The notes below the pieces were generated by a model. That model saw only the letters and a program-made list of their open reading frames with translations, ran no database searches and had not been told where the DNA came from. A program made the position numbers and the translations under genes. A stretch of DNA of 64,000 nucleotides from Pseudeuparius sepicola (Eukaryota; Arthropoda; Insecta; Coleoptera; Anthribidae), in NCBI GenBank assembly GCA_963920635.1, contig OY987299.1, positions 21,530,901 through 21,594,900 of the forward strand. The letters are read 5' to 3'. Below are positions 11,500 through 22,948 of the stretch, in pieces. The first letter of the stretch is position 1. Each line of letters starts with the position of its first letter.

Positions 11500-12129
11500 A
11501 GTCTCAACAGTGAGGTAATAAAAAAATGTCTCTAAATAAACTATTCATTCATTCTATATTATTATATAGGTATTTTTATTTTTTGTACTTGTAAAATTTT
11601 TATGAGAATATTCTTGATTATTTATTTGTTATTCACATGACCCATTACTTGACACCCTCTATTATCTATACAGGGGTCGGATCATATAGTGTAGCTCCCC
11701 CCCCCCCTCTTCTTTTGGAAGAGGTTTCATACGTATCACATTTTTCAAGAGAAAGGTTTGTTGTACCTGGACCAACAGTATAATAAAGACCCGTGCATAG
11801 CCCTGTTTCGAGCAATGGCCACTGACGCCACACGACAAAATAATCAATAGGATGGATTAATCTTAAAAACACCATTGTTGCAGAATTTTGTATAATCATG
11901 CCTATGTGTGTTACAACACCTTCCCCTATGTTACTATTGATTGCCGGTATATTAACCATGATAATATTTTAAAAAGTATCTCGTGAAAAATACCCTTATA
12001 TTTGCTCAGTTAACTGGAATTGTGACTGGATAAGTATCCATTCTGTAGATTATGTAGAAAATTACAAATCTTCACGTTGGGAGTGTAGAACAAAAAGTTC
12101 TAGTTAGAGCTTCATATTATTCTGAAAAT
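11500..12129. other. AT-rich region with a poly-C tract
   Basis: A C-run occurs near 11698-11708. The two - strand ORFs around 11662-11959 overlap it in different frames and have no recognised domain. Confidence 0.35.
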
Positions 12130-12133
12130 ATTT

Positions 12134-12392
12134 GAAGACCTCGGTGCAAAAACCGGACAAGTCCATAGTTTACAAGTTTTGGGAAAATGAAAAAAAAACT
12201 CCCGGACTTGTCTGGTTCTTGCACCCATGAATGCGGGCGGCCAAGTCCTAAAGCTATATATCAACGTTATCATTCTTTGGACTTGGCTGATTCTTGCACC
12301 AATTGATCGGCGATATTTTAATACATAAATGTAGTGGAAAAAGTCAATTTTATCCAAAAGTGGACTTGTCCGGTTTTTGCACCGAGGTCTTC
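12134..12392. mobile_element. MITE with perfect ~30 bp inverted ends
   Basis: The left end begins GAAGACCTCGGTGCAAAAAC and continues perfectly inverted at 12362-12392. Two related internal blocks (GGACTTGTCTGGTTCTTGCACC-like near 12213 and GGACTTGGCTGATTCTTGCACC-like near 12279) repeat the terminal motif. The flanks are ATTT on both sides (12130-12133 and 12393-12396), a possible 4 bp duplication. Confidence 0.8.
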
Positions 12393-12399
12393 ATTTGTT

Positions 12400-13256
12400 G
12401 CTCCATTCGCTCAAACCAAGATGTGAAAATAAATCCTCTGTAAAAACTAGGTAGGTTTATACCCTTATTGACATATGAATTGAAGTTTTGCTATAATCTC
12501 AAATATCAGACGAATCTGCCTACTTCTTTTAAAAAAGTCGTTCACAGTGACCTTTTTTTTTTGTTAATTACCCTGGTTACCTGTATTCACCTCTGGTTGC
12601 TTAGGAAACAAATATATATGGCCTATTAATATGTCATTCTGTCCAGATATACGTGTACCAAATATAGTTGAAATACCTTGGCTAACTGAGTAGGTAAGCA
12701 AAATTACAAAAGCCTTTGATTCAGAAATTAGTTTATAATCAAGCAGGTCTTATAATTTCCAAATAATCCCGTTTCAAAAAAAAATTGTCTTTTACACCTA
12801 GTTTGTGGACTTCTCCGGGGACACACTGTATAACCCCAGCAGATATAACAACGTTAACAACGTATAGCTACGGATGGCACGGCACGTAAAGTACTTTTTG
12901 GCAAACATTAGCTGAGATAATTTGAGGAAGCCACTTAAAATGTGTAAACAGACTTATTGAAACTGCTTTTATAAGTAGGTATTATAAAATTTAGCACATT
13001 ATTAAAAAAAATGTTTCCGAAAGAACAATAAGTATTTGCAACAATCCCCTTGCATGGTATGGGTAGGTATTTCCAGAGATATTGGGTTTGTTCCAACAAC
13101 AGTACCTACTGAACCGGTTCTCAGAGACCTAATTTGGTTGAAAATAGTTCTGGAATAATTCCAGAATCAAAATGCAGAAAAGTAATTATTACTTTTAGAT
13201 GGTTGTGTTTTTACATTGTGAATTTTTAGGACAAACTCCATTCTTATTATTCTATA
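12400..13256. other. Repeat-derived region without a defined element
   Basis: Around 12710-12840 there is a diverged piece of a dispersed family (AAATTAGTTT...CAAGCAGG..., CTTTTACACCTAGT, ending ACACTGTATA) also seen at 18640-18751, 42184-42320 and 46343-46475. No gene. Confidence 0.4.
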
Positions 13257-13258
13257 TA

Positions 13259-14155
13259 CAGGGTGTCCCAGAGAAAACGTAACAGGCTCTGTAACGGCCA
13301 GGAAAATTTTTTCTTGGAAAAACGCAAAAATAGGTCAATTTTGTTTGGCAGGGGGACATCTTTTGGCATAAAATTGATAGATCTATCTGCAACCCCCTGA
13401 GCAGGGGTTGAACCCCTTCAAAAAATTTAAATGGGAAGGGGGTTCATGTCGCACATCTTTGGAAACGTCTCTCAATTCTCTACACACCTGCATCAGATTT
13501 TCGAAAATCGAACGACTTTTTAAAAAGATACAGCGTGAAAAATGCAAAACATTCATTTTCAATTATTGCCTGGTATTGTTATACAATAGAAGATCTGCGT
13601 CTCCGTATTATAAACGAATGTCGACAAATCACCCCTGAAATGTTGCACAATGTTCGGCAGCATTTTGAACAAACTCTTTATTATTGCATGGAAGTGAATG
13701 GGCAACATTTTGAGCATTTATTACAATAAAGTTTCAGTTTCCTCCCGTTTATCAAATTTTCGTCAAAGTAATGTTGCTGAACATGCTTTCTATAACTTAC
13801 AGCCCCCGACCACCACTTTCGGCTTAATTGTTTAACAATACCAGGCAATAATTGAAAATGAATGTTTTGCATTTTACTCGGTGTATCTTTTTGAAAAATC
13901 GTTCGATTTTCGAAACTCTGATGCAGGTGTATAGAGAATTGAGAGACGTTTCCAAAGGTGTGCGACATGAACCCCCTTCCCATTTAAATTTTTTGAAGGG
14001 GTTCAACCCCTGCTCAGGGGGTTGCAGATAGATCTATCAATTTTATGCCAAAAGATGTCCCCCTGCCAAACAAAATTGACCTATTTTTGCGTTTTTCCAA
14101 GAAAAAAATTTCCTGGCCGTTACAGAGCCTGTTACGTTTCCGCTGGGACACCCTG
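13259..14155. mobile_element. Long foldback of the CAGGGTGTCCC family, Tc1/mariner-derived
   Basis: The ends are CAGGGTGTCCCAG and its inversion, flanked by TA. Arms of about 330 bp (13259-13592 and 13822-14155) are nearly complementary. The centre is unique and contains the tail of a transposase ORF. TA target and CAGGGTG ends match the IS630/Tc1-mariner superfamily in general form. Confidence 0.85.
13576..13729 (+). pseudogene. C-terminal fragment of a Tc1/mariner-type transposase
   Basis: In the single-copy centre of the foldback, the + frame reads EDLRLRIINECRQITPEM, then LHNVRQHFEQTLYYCMEVNG and QHFEHLLQ followed by a stop. Arg/Cys-rich 'C--VNG-H-EHLL' endings are typical of IS630/Tc1-mariner (DDE_3-type) transposases after the last catalytic residue. 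The catalytic core itself is missing, replaced by the left arm, so this is a non-functional remnant. It links the foldback family to its likely autonomous parent. Confidence 0.65.
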
Positions 14156-14684
14156 TATTTATAATGTGCGTTAAAGGTAGAGATATTTCTGCGGTCACTT
14201 TTTTCAAACATTCTGCACTTATTGTCATAGCTAGGTGCCTTTCCTGCTTTTAAAGATTTTGTTGTGTTTTGTATTTCTGTTTCGGATGTTGGTCTAAGCA
14301 ATATTGTTTTTTCGCATAATTACTTGTTTTTAAAGGCTATTTGCAAGTGATCATGTAATTTTGTCTGCTAAAAGTCTATATTTGTATACTATTCTTGATT
14401 GGAAACTTCCACAGACCGAATATGATGTATGAATGAGGGTTGAATCCTGCGCCAGCAAAACTTCTCATTCCAACATTTGTAAAGGATATGCACGGAACCT
14501 TGAAATTGGATATATAGACAGCAAATTGCCTTTGTTTATGTTTGCAATTTCAGTTAATTCTTTTATCTGGTCGGATTTTTGATAATAATTGTTGGGATTC
14601 TCAATCAAAATAAAGTTCAAATATTCACCTTTGAACTCATGAGGTCGTGAGAAAGAAGCAATATTGCTACCAAAGTGAAGCATA

Positions 14685-15826
14685 CAGGGTGATCCAATTT
14701 TTCGGAGTAAAACTTCAGGGATCTATTCTATAGAAAACGTCGAAATAATAAGTAGATTTTTTCATATAAACATGTATCGAAAAACTGTTTTCGTTATAGA
14801 GAGCGTCAAACTTATAATTTTTTTTTAAGTTTTCTTTTATTTTTCCTAGAGGAAGACAACTAAGGCAAACATATTTGGTACAGTTTAGACACACATTAAA
14901 TGCTATAAATTAAAAATAATTCGGACAAAAACTAATTTTTCTCTTAAAATCGTCATTAAATGCTCAGAAATCGGCACTGAAGTAGGCACTGAAGTAGCCC
15001 ATTATTGTCCAATAAGTAAGCCTTGGCGAGATGTAAACATCAAACCGCCCGTCAAAAGTGACCAAATATTCAAAACCCGGCCAATAAAGGTCCATTTAAC
15101 TTTTCGTACACATTACGAAATTACTACCTATAGCAGCACAATCCTTCAGCGTTGACTGAAGGTTTATATTAGTATGTTTGAATATCAATCTATTTTTCAT
15201 GGAGGCTGCACAACAGGCAGCAGTTTAGAGTTTCTGTTGGGAAGCGCCATGCCTCATCATCCTTGATCTAGGTAGAGTGATTGTCAAAGTCAAGCAACGC
15301 CGGGCGCAGTCGGTTCATGGACGGGTGACCCCCATAATATTTTTTTTACCTAATAAAACTTTTTTTTTATTTCAAAAAAATATGTATATGTACCTCGGCA
15401 CTGAACTTCTTTTTATGACTCGTGGTTTATTTGCCTCGGCCAGAGCCCTCGGAAACAAGGTAAATTCCACATGAGTTATAAAAAGTCGTACTTCAGTGCC
15501 TTGGTACATAAATAACTATTTCGCACCAGTAATGTGCCCTTTCAAAGCCTAGACCTATTTTGATTTTCTTATGCGAAAAAATTTAAAACGCACAAATCAA
15601 TTTTTCAAAAAACGTCACCTTTTTGGAAGTAAAGTCAACAATACGTTTTTTATTAGAATTGATTTGGAAATTTAGTGAATGCAAAAAGATTACTTCTCCA
15701 TTGTCATACCATTTTTTTATATAACTAAAACCTGGATATCGGAACATGTTTATGTGAAATAATCTACTTACGTTGACGTTTTCTATAGATTCCTGAAGTT
15801 TTGCCCCTAACAGTTGGACCACCCTG
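14685..15826. mobile_element. CAGGGTG-family foldback containing a 5S-like repeat
   Basis: The left end is CAGGGTGATCCAA with TA before it; the right end is inverted TTGGACCACCCTG with TA after. Subterminal blocks (CTATAGAAAACGTCGA near 14730; inverted GACGTTTTCTATAG near 15774) confirm pairing. The interior (about 14935-15530) carries a copy of the 5S-like repeat described at 52873. The block from 14820 to 14940 is shared with the foldback at 24010-25015. Confidence 0.75.
14935..15530 (+). repeat. Diverged copy of the 5S-rRNA-like repeat unit
   Basis: The core at about 15284-15333 reads GTCAAGCAACGCCGGGCGCA, then GTCGGTTCATGGACGGGTGACC. It resembles the internal control region of eukaryotic 5S rRNA (GTTAAGCAACGTCGGGCGCG... 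GGATGGGTGACC). Flanks match the tandem units at 52873-54630, including the AAGCCTTGGCGAGATGTAAAC block and the terminal TACCTCGGCACTGAA / TTCAGTGCCTTGGTA hairpin. Probably a pol III-type retroposon or derivative. Confidence 0.65.
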
Positions 15827-16079
15827 TATATTATACGAGTAAAAAATAGGACTTGAACTTGAACAAACATGTTAAAATGAATGTGTAATGTGTTAAGGTG
15901 GTCAAAAATGTTATTTATTGTTTACGCGTCATTCAAAATTCCAGAAATTAAGTATGATTTTGATAGTTCTAAAACATGAACTTCCTCCATTGCATCATTT
16001 ATTATTTTTTTTTACAGAACAGTTAAATGTGCTCTGGAATCGTAGATTTATCACAGCATGGATTCTATGAAAATTACTT

Positions 16080-16415
16080 TTTGTCATACGCTCCCAAAAA
16101 TAGCTATTTTACGGACTCATTTAAGTCCGTAAAATGCTTCTTTTCAGCCTAGTCCCTAAAAGTCATCATGGCAACCTTTACGGACTATTCCAAAATTCCT
16201 TAGAATATTATTTATGGCAAATGGCACGAGACTTCACAGGAAGTAAATCCAACACAATTTCTTTGGCATGAGACTTCACAAGAAGTAAATCCAACACGAT
16301 TTCTTTGGCCTTATTAGCAATATATTCAAATAAACAAACTTGTTGCTATGATTTCAAAAATTATGGAAAATTTGCAAATTTCTGTATAACAAAATTTTGG
16401 GAGCGTATGACAAAA
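16080..16415. mobile_element. Small inverted-repeat element with internal duplication
   Basis: Ends: GTCATACGCTCCCAAAA near 16082 and inverted TTTTGGGAGCGTATGAC near 16394. Inside are a short hairpin, ATTTTACGGACT...AGTCCGTAAAAT (about 16112-16137), and a tandem ~42 bp repeat (GAGACTTCACAGGAAGTAAA / GAGACTTCACAAGAAGTAAA). Confidence 0.6.
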
Positions 16416-16774
16416 CTGGTGTTTGTCACACCTACCTCAAATGTTTTTCCGGACTCATCTGCTGTTCCAGACTCGACTAATGCCTCGTCCGGAAACAGCA
16501 ATAATTCGTCCTGAAAAACTTAATTTAAGCTATTTGTAACAAAAATAACTATATTAATTAATAACTTTCATAGGATCCTAAAAAATGTAAGCATTTTTGG
16601 AGACAGCATAATATTATCTACCTTTTTTAGTGACATTCTTTATTATTGCATACGAGTTTATGTTTATAAATAAAATATAACTACCTACTATGTTTATAGT
16701 GGGTTTCACTTTAATTAGTTTTTAACGGATTGAGCTATTCTCAATTTTTTCCCTATAATGTAGTAGGTATTATG

Positions 16775-17826
16775 GGGTTTGGGTTGAAATCCCGACAGCC
16801 GCCAACTGGCCGACAGGTAACATCCCGACATACCAACTTCCCGACAAACTAAAATCCCGAAACCCATCTTCCCGACAGACTAACTTCCCGTCGGAATGAA
16901 ATAAGTGAATATACTTCATTTATCAATGAAAATGAATTGAGAAGAAACAACTAAGTACATATAATTATATATTTTATTATACGTTTGAAAAAACACGAAC
17001 AATATATATACAAAGATACATAATGCGCAACACCACGCAGTTACTCCATTATGGATCGATTAACGTGATCATTAACAATGACAGAAATTCTAGCCTCTCG
17101 ATCACGTGTCGCTTTTTTCACACTTTTTCACCACAGAGCACACACTCAATTTGATTATCTGCATGATGCTGTTCTTTTTTAAATTCTTCTATGACCCTGT
17201 AGACACCTAATAGGTACATGCGCTTTTCCAACAATATTTTCCCACCTTCGGTGCCAAGCTTCCAGTGTATTTCGTGTACGCGGAATTTGCTGCTCAATGG
17301 AACTATGAACCGACCATAGAATTGGTGTATATATACGAATAACTGTTCCATTTCTCACATAACGTCTAACTCTTCCATGAAACATAAGTCAATCACATTA
17401 CTAACTTCTTGTGAGAAATGCGGCTTTAGAACGTCAAAGGCTTCTGGAATCCCATTTGATGGTATAAAAGCTAATGCCGAGAAGTGATGTAGCGTTCAAC
17501 TGAAATTTTCGTCTGTGCCATATCCGTTTTATAACTTTTCAAAGAGCGTTCTTTGATGGCATATAATATACGGCTGTACTTCTGGAGGAGCGATGGCGAT
17601 CTTGGTTTGAATAATTTAATTGGCATGGAAAATCTTGTATCTGTTTCGCTTGTTCTTTAATCTGACCGATCGATCTGGCAGCACCTGCTGAACTTGCTTT
17701 GTGGTGCATGATTGTGGTCTCCAAGCTTCTGAAGATGGCGATGTCGGGATGTTGGCTTGTCGGAAAGTTCGCTGTCGGGAAAGTGGCTGTCGGGGAGCTG
17801 GCTGCCAGGATTTTGTCCGACACCCA
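16775..17826. mobile_element. Mutator-like element (MULE) with 8 bp target duplication
   Basis: The element is flanked by GTATTATG at 16767-16774 and 17827-17834. The left end (GGGTTTGGGTTGAAATCC) and the inverted right end (TGGGTGTCGGACAAAATCC) are related but diverged. Multiple CCCGACA/TGTCGGG motifs are arrayed at both ends (16792-16890 and 17742-17800). A degraded MULE-type transposase tail lies inside on the - strand. An 8-9 bp duplication is the hallmark of the Mutator superfamily. Internal deletion has left a ~1.05 kb non-autonomous copy. Confidence 0.85.
17050..17385 (-). pseudogene. MULE transposase C-terminal remnant, frameshifted
   Basis: One - strand frame (from 17385) gives NTLEAWHRRWENIVGKAHV. 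The adjacent frame (from about 17235) continues YRVIEEFKKEQHHADNQIEC. Together they resemble the C-terminal part of MULE transposases found in insects, often fused to FLYWCH zinc fingers ('N-vE-WHrr---lvg--Hv---i-e-ik-Eq---'). A frameshift near 17220-17240 separates the two halves, and no catalytic N-terminal part is present. Not functional as it stands. Confidence 0.7.
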
Positions 17827-17921
17827 GTATTATGTACCTCCCTCTACTTCAAAAGAGCCACATTCTGATATACCTATAATTTTTGGAAATTCGGCGTCCT
17901 CTCTTATCTGGTCACCCTGTA

Positions 17922-18751
17922 CAGGGTGTCCAGATTTGGTTGTAAATGGGGGGTATCTCGGTTATTTTTAGAGATAGGGAGTTGCGGTTTTCACGAACCG
18001 TTGCTACTCTTTTGTGAAACAAAGATACCGTAAACAGATTTTTCAGAGCCACCTTCGTTTTTAAGATACAGGGCGAAATTGAAAATTTGCGCTTTTGGGG
18101 CATACCTCGTATCTTGGGAACAGTTAATGATATTGAAATGGCAGAAACTGTATCCGTATTCAGTTTTTTACTAAAATTCCTAGTGTTCGATATATGGACC
18201 AAACTTAGGTTTTTCCATTTCCATTTTAAAAAACCTAACTTTGGTCCATATATCAAACACTATCAATTTTAGTAAAAAACTGAATGTGGCACTGAATTCT
18301 AAGTGAAAATGTCTATAAGACATAGTTGAAATTTAAAAAAAATGAAAGTCTGCCGATTGTTTTAAAATTTAGTACAGGGTCTTAAATTTGCATTCTGAAA
18401 TTTTTTCTGCTAAAATTTTTCGATAAATGTACTTGGTTTGAGCTAAACCCGCAAAATTTGAAAAAAAAAACAAAACAAAATGTGCCGATTGTTTTATAAT
18501 TTGGTACGGTGATTTGGAATTGCATTCTGAACAACTTTTTTAATAAAATTTTTCGATATCTCTTGAGGAAAAGGTAGTATACCTGAACTGGTGAATAAAT
18601 TGCCCCTGTCAAGGCCTGCTTGATTTTTAAAATATAAAAATATGGTGCAAATTAGTTTCTAATCAAGCAAGGCTGATCCCCCAAAGGTCAAGTTTCAACT
18701 CGAATTTTTTTTGTCTTTTACACCTATCGTAGTCCATCTGGGTCCACCCTG
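17922..18751. mobile_element. CAGGGTG-family element with nested palindrome
   Basis: The left end is CAGGGTGTCCAGATTTGG next to TA; the right end is inverted CCATCTGGGTCCACCCTG next to TA. Within it, 18160-18283 forms a palindrome around TTTTTTACTAAAATT...AATTTTAGTAAAAAACTG. Two ~55 bp direct repeats (TTGCATTCTGAA...AAAATTTTTCGATA) lie at 18389 and 18519. A CACCCTG end of another element abuts the left side (17913-17919), leaving two ends back to back. Confidence 0.65.
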
Positions 18752-18952
18752 TATACCTAATAAATACAAATATTTTTATAAAAAATCTTTATTTCACTTT
18801 GCCCCTCCCCTTCCAGTGATCTACAAAAACCGGTACAAAGTATGCCTTAAAATTCTTATACAATTTAATAACAATAACTTGTCTCAGAGACTGACTAAAC
18901 TATCATTTTTGTTTTGGTAGGTATGATTTATTTTAGAAAGGCGAACTGAATA

Positions 18953-19009
18953 ACATCAAAGATCATAATATCCAAGGCATATCTTCTTGAATATTATGAT
19001 CTTTGATAA
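18953..19009. repeat. Hairpin
   Basis: ATCAAAGATCATAATAT is perfectly inverted as ATATTATGATCTTTGAT with a ~20 bp loop. Confidence 0.65.
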
Positions 19010-19986
19010 CATTCAATTATTATGTTCTGTTAGGTCGACCATCTGGTGTTTGCCTCATTTTCAAGAACTAACAAAATAATACTTCCTCCCGTCGGTTTTT
19101 GATAAAACAATAAACAGCAACAGAGCCAGCATCAAGATCAGCTTGCTGCAAATACATAATAACAAAATACATGTAACTGATAGTCATAATAATAATTATT
19201 TATTATCGGTTTGAGTTCATTCCAAATGTTTGCATTTTCTTTTATATATTATATAATAATTATTATATAGGTTAGGTTAAGGTTAAGTTATTTGGCGGTT
19301 TTCAATATTCAACGCGGTTATACATATACAGGCATTTGTAATAGGTGTTTTTTTTTTAAGAAATTGGCCAGCCTTTTTTTAAAAAGTGCCATTGAATATA
19401 TTTTTCCCAATCTAATCCTATTAGATTTTAAGTGTTGACATTTTAATATGCAGATTTTTCGATTTTCATGCTCAAAGTTCGAATACCCTGTAAGAGATAT
19501 AAGGCTACTCGAATTGAAAATTATGGTTGCATAGCTATATCAAATTTTCAAACACTTGACCAAATTATTATTAATTTTATTAATTGTTATAAATAGATAA
19601 TAAATAATAATTATTTCTGTAGGTATTCAATAATTTTTGATATTTCTTTTTCTCGGCGAAAGAAAGAAAATTTGATATACAGGGTGTCTATAGAAGGAGG
19701 ATCACTTGGAAATATCTTCACAAATATGCATCTTAATGAAATCTGTGGCTATACTATTCCAGTGGCATATTAAACTAGGATTTAATTGGAAAAAATATAC
19801 CTATTCAGTGGCTTTGTAACGTTACACGAGGTTTTTAAAAATTTGCTTGTAATGGCTCAAACCATTTCCTCCATACTTGTTAAAAAAGATAATATATAGC
19901 CAATAGACAAGGATCTATTTTCTATTTGTTTCTCTAAGACTAAAGTACTTAAAAAGCACAAATTTTATCCAGGTTTTATATGAACT
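19010..19986. other. AT-rich region with one orphan element end
   Basis: A single CAGGGTGTCTATAGAAGGAG end lies at about 19680 next to TA. No partner end was found. No gene. Confidence 0.4.
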
Positions 19987-20310
19987 ATGAGCACGACCGA
20001 AAACATTTTTGTGGGTTTTTTAGTTCGCGTCCGTAGGAATTCCGCACGCAAACGGACGCTAATTAACTTTTCGGATTTTTTTGACGTTGCGCAGGAAGAG
20101 GAAGACGATAACGCTCTGGTACTCTACTCTGGTATTTACGATCAAAATGCAATAGTATTATATCAACAAACAAATTTCTTATCAGGCATTAATATTAGTG
20201 TATCGGCCGGGCCCAGAGCCGTTAGTCGCTTGGCGATTTGCGTCAGTTGCGTTGATCCAGTAATCTGGTTTTTGTTTTTATTAGTTGCAATAGTTTCAAG
20301 TTTAAGTTCC
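19987..20310 (+). CDS. Hypothetical exon, unidentified protein
   Basis: An open frame from an ATG at 19987 gives about 108 residues before CAG|GTAAGT at 20310/20311, a strong donor match; without splicing it runs to 20355. The product has a basic N-terminal stretch (RVRRNSARKRT), an acidic patch (AQEEEDDN) and a hydrophobic segment near the end (VIWFLFLLVAIVSSL) that could be a membrane helix. Composition is less AT-rich than the flanks. I do not recognise it and cannot find a continuing exon. It could be a first exon of an unannotated gene, a retrocopy fragment or a chance ORF. It shows no similarity to the STAT N-terminal domain. Confidence 0.3.
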
Positions 20311-20406
20311 CAGGTAAGTTTTTGGTTTAGGGAGAATTTCATTTATGATTTCTAGTTATAATAAGTTTTATTAAATATATGTGTACAAAAATCTTGTTAA
20401 GATTAC

Positions 20407-20463
20407 CACTACGAAATTTGCTGCAGCAAATATCGTATATTTGCTGCAGCAAATTTCGTAGTG
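20407..20463. repeat. Perfect 57 bp palindrome
   Basis: Arms of 28 nt (CACTACGAAATTTGCTGCAG... and its inversion) flank one central base. Each arm contains its own small palindrome, TTTGCTGCAGCAAA. Confidence 0.8.
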
Positions 20464-20613
20464 TCCCCAATTTGTTTGAACGACTCTTGTAAATGACAAA
20501 AAAAATTTCGAAGTAAAATTTTATCTTTTGTACTGCTTGACTTGAAACGAATTTGTGACATAATTTTACTTTCAAAAAATCATCTATGCCTTAAAATTTT
20601 GAAAAACTAACTT

Positions 20614-20912
20614 TTTATTATACTTCTTTGAAAACACCTTATTTTCATCTGTTTTAGCAATAATGAAAGATGTGGTTTTTCGGGCTAGCGCACGGAAACA
20701 GCGCATGGAAAAACTTTCCGTGCGCTGAATAAAAATACCGAATAGGTATATGGCTTTAAAATAGAAACATACAGCAAAGTAAACTAAATTTAAGAAACTC
20801 TATATGCTCTTTGATATTTAACATGTCCCTATTTTGTATTTTAATTCGTAAGTGTTTCAATATTTAGATACATTTCTGTAATATTTTTGACGTTTTATTC
20901 ACCTTATCCATA
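20614..20912. repeat. Partial copy of the TTATTATACTTCTTTG repeat
   Basis: Starts TTTTTATTATACTTCTTTGA and runs through the CCGTGCGCTGAATAAAAAT segment, then stops at 20912 after TTCACCTTATC. The same left part recurs at 21317 and 52428. It has lost its right half. Confidence 0.7.
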
Positions 20913-21185
20913 GATAAAGGATTTTTTTACTACTAACCTGAGACATCACCATTATTTACCTCATTCCTCTAATGAGAAGTAATATTTCTCACCCTAGGTA
21001 AATAATGATAATAAAAAAATACCTAGGTAAATAATGAAAACTTTTCTATATGACATTTAAAGATTAGTGCCATTTTATCAGCTTGACAACTGAACTCCCA
21101 AGCTACTTGATATTTCGAAGTATTTGAAAAAAGCGAGAAATGACTAAAATATGGCAATATTTCAATGTTAGTAATAAAAAAAATT

Positions 21186-21307
21186 CTATATACACTTCGG
21201 TTGAGAAGGCCATTATTTACCTCGCATATTATATCCTTCGGCGCTACGCGCCTCAGGATATAAAAAAGCTCAGTATATAATGGCTCACTTCTCAACTTAA
21301 GTGTATA
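21186..21307. repeat. Imperfect palindrome
   Basis: Arms pair ATACACTTCGGTTGAGAAGG... with ...CTTCTCAACTTAAGTGTAT, with TCCTTCGGCGCTACGCGCCTC near the centre. It lies between the partial and full copies of the TTATTATACTTC repeat. Confidence 0.5.
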
Positions 21308-21316
21308 ATATACTAT

Positions 21317-21870
21317 TTTATTATACTTCTTTGAAAACACCTTATTTTCATCTGTTTTAGCAATAATGAAAGATGGGGTTTTTCGAGCTAGCGCACGGAA
21401 ACAGCGCACGGAAAAACTTTCCGTGCGCTGAATAAAAATACCGAATACCTATATGGCTTTAAAATAGAAATATACAGCAAAGTAAACTAAATTTAAGAAA
21501 CTCTATATGCTCTCTGATATTTAACATGTACCTATTTTGTATTTTAATTCGTAAGTGTTTCAATATTTAGATACATTTCTGTAATATTTTTGACGTTTTA
21601 TTCACCTTATCTGACAATAACTAATTTACAACAAAGCACCTTTGAAATAATTTGGGAGTAACCATGGAAACGCATCATACATACAAAACACTATATTGTC
21701 TGCATTGTTTATTTTTTGTCAATTAAATTTATTATAATATACCGATAAAATGTTTTAAGTTTCCGTTTTCAAAGAAGTATAATAAAAAATATCGTTCATT
21801 ACACGTCCAGAAATAGATTTTTCCGTGCTTGCATTACTTCCCGTGTTCGGCTGCGCCTCACACGGGAATT
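21317..21870. repeat. Full copy of the TTATTATACTTCTTTG repeat (empty site)
   Basis: Inverted blocks TTATTATACTTCTTTGAAAAC (left) and GTTTTCAAAGAAGTATAATAA (right, 21765-21786). Homology with the copy at 52428-54745 continues beyond the right block through TTCATTACACGTCCAGAAAT to CACGGGAATT. Here the sequence reads AAAATGTTTTAAGTTTCC without interruption (about 21747-21764). That is the uninterrupted version of the site occupied by the tandem 5S-like units in the other copy. Confidence 0.7.
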
Positions 21871-21999
21871 GAAGGGCTGAGAAAAATTCGGCCTTATAGA
21901 AGGTGTCTCTAAAAGATCTGAACAAAATCTTACCACATATTTCTGAGGTCAAAATAAACCAATTTAAAGCATCTTACCTTAGTCCGAAATTGTTCCTTT

Positions 22000-22910
22000 T
22001 TCTAGATACAGGATGATAAAGTTAAAAAATAAAAATCGAATTTTTTTAATTCTAAAAAAAATACATTTGGCACTACTAATTTACTGACCAAATTTCATCC
22101 TTAGAGGTAGGAACAAATTTTTTTGTATTGTAAACCTGTAGATGAAGTAAAGTTGAAAGTTTTAGTTTAAAGCAATCAACGGTATTATCTATTTAGAATA
22201 ATGAAATCAAGAGAAATAAATAAAAAGATCAAAGAGTAGCGGATATGAGAAAATGTCAAGAAGTTCCTAGTTTTAAAAAAAATATTAATTATTGCTATCG
22301 CTATATTTGAAAACAATATTTCAGTTTACGTTATACCTACAGGGTCATCACATTTTTCTTTGTAAATAATAATTTGTCTAATATCCATACTTCCGCCTCT
22401 ATATGGTGGGCTAAGAAAGCTGGTTTTAACAAATATCATGCTCCGTTTATCTTGTCTGCCAAATTTAGTTAATGTAACTCAAGGTAAAATCTAATATTTT
22501 TGAAAAACTTTTGGCGCCCTGTATTTTGGAAACAAAAAATTATAGTTTACCTACTAGAAAATAGTTTTATTTGTATGTAACGAGAAACAACAACTGTCAA
22601 ATTTGAAAGTTTATTGGTGCTAAAATAACATAAACAAAATGTTAACAGGACAGTTAATTTTGAATTGTATTTTAACTAATTTTTTTCTCCAACTAATGGC
22701 GACAGGCTATTTCAGCACCGTTCTATTTTATGAAAGATTACATAGGTACTAAATTTATTTTGTATAGTTTTGGCGCCCTCTGTATGTTGGAAATTAAAAT
22801 GTCAAAAACAAAAGTATGAGCAAAAAATTACTCATATTACCAATTTCCAAATGTATTTTTTTAGGTTTTGTTGCTAATAATAATTTTTATTATTCTACCT
22901 TCTTCGTTTT
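22000..22910. other. Region upstream of STAT, diverged repeats only
   Basis: Two direct repeats of TTTGGCGCCCTGTAT-TTGGAAA-like sequence (about 22510 and 22772) and orphan element ends (ACAGGATGATAAAG near 22009, ACAGGGTCATCAC near 22339) are visible. No exon encoding the STAT N-terminal domain was found. Confidence 0.4.
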
Positions 22911-22948
22911 TAGATAAAAACAGCTTAGTAAATTTGTGAGTGGCATCC

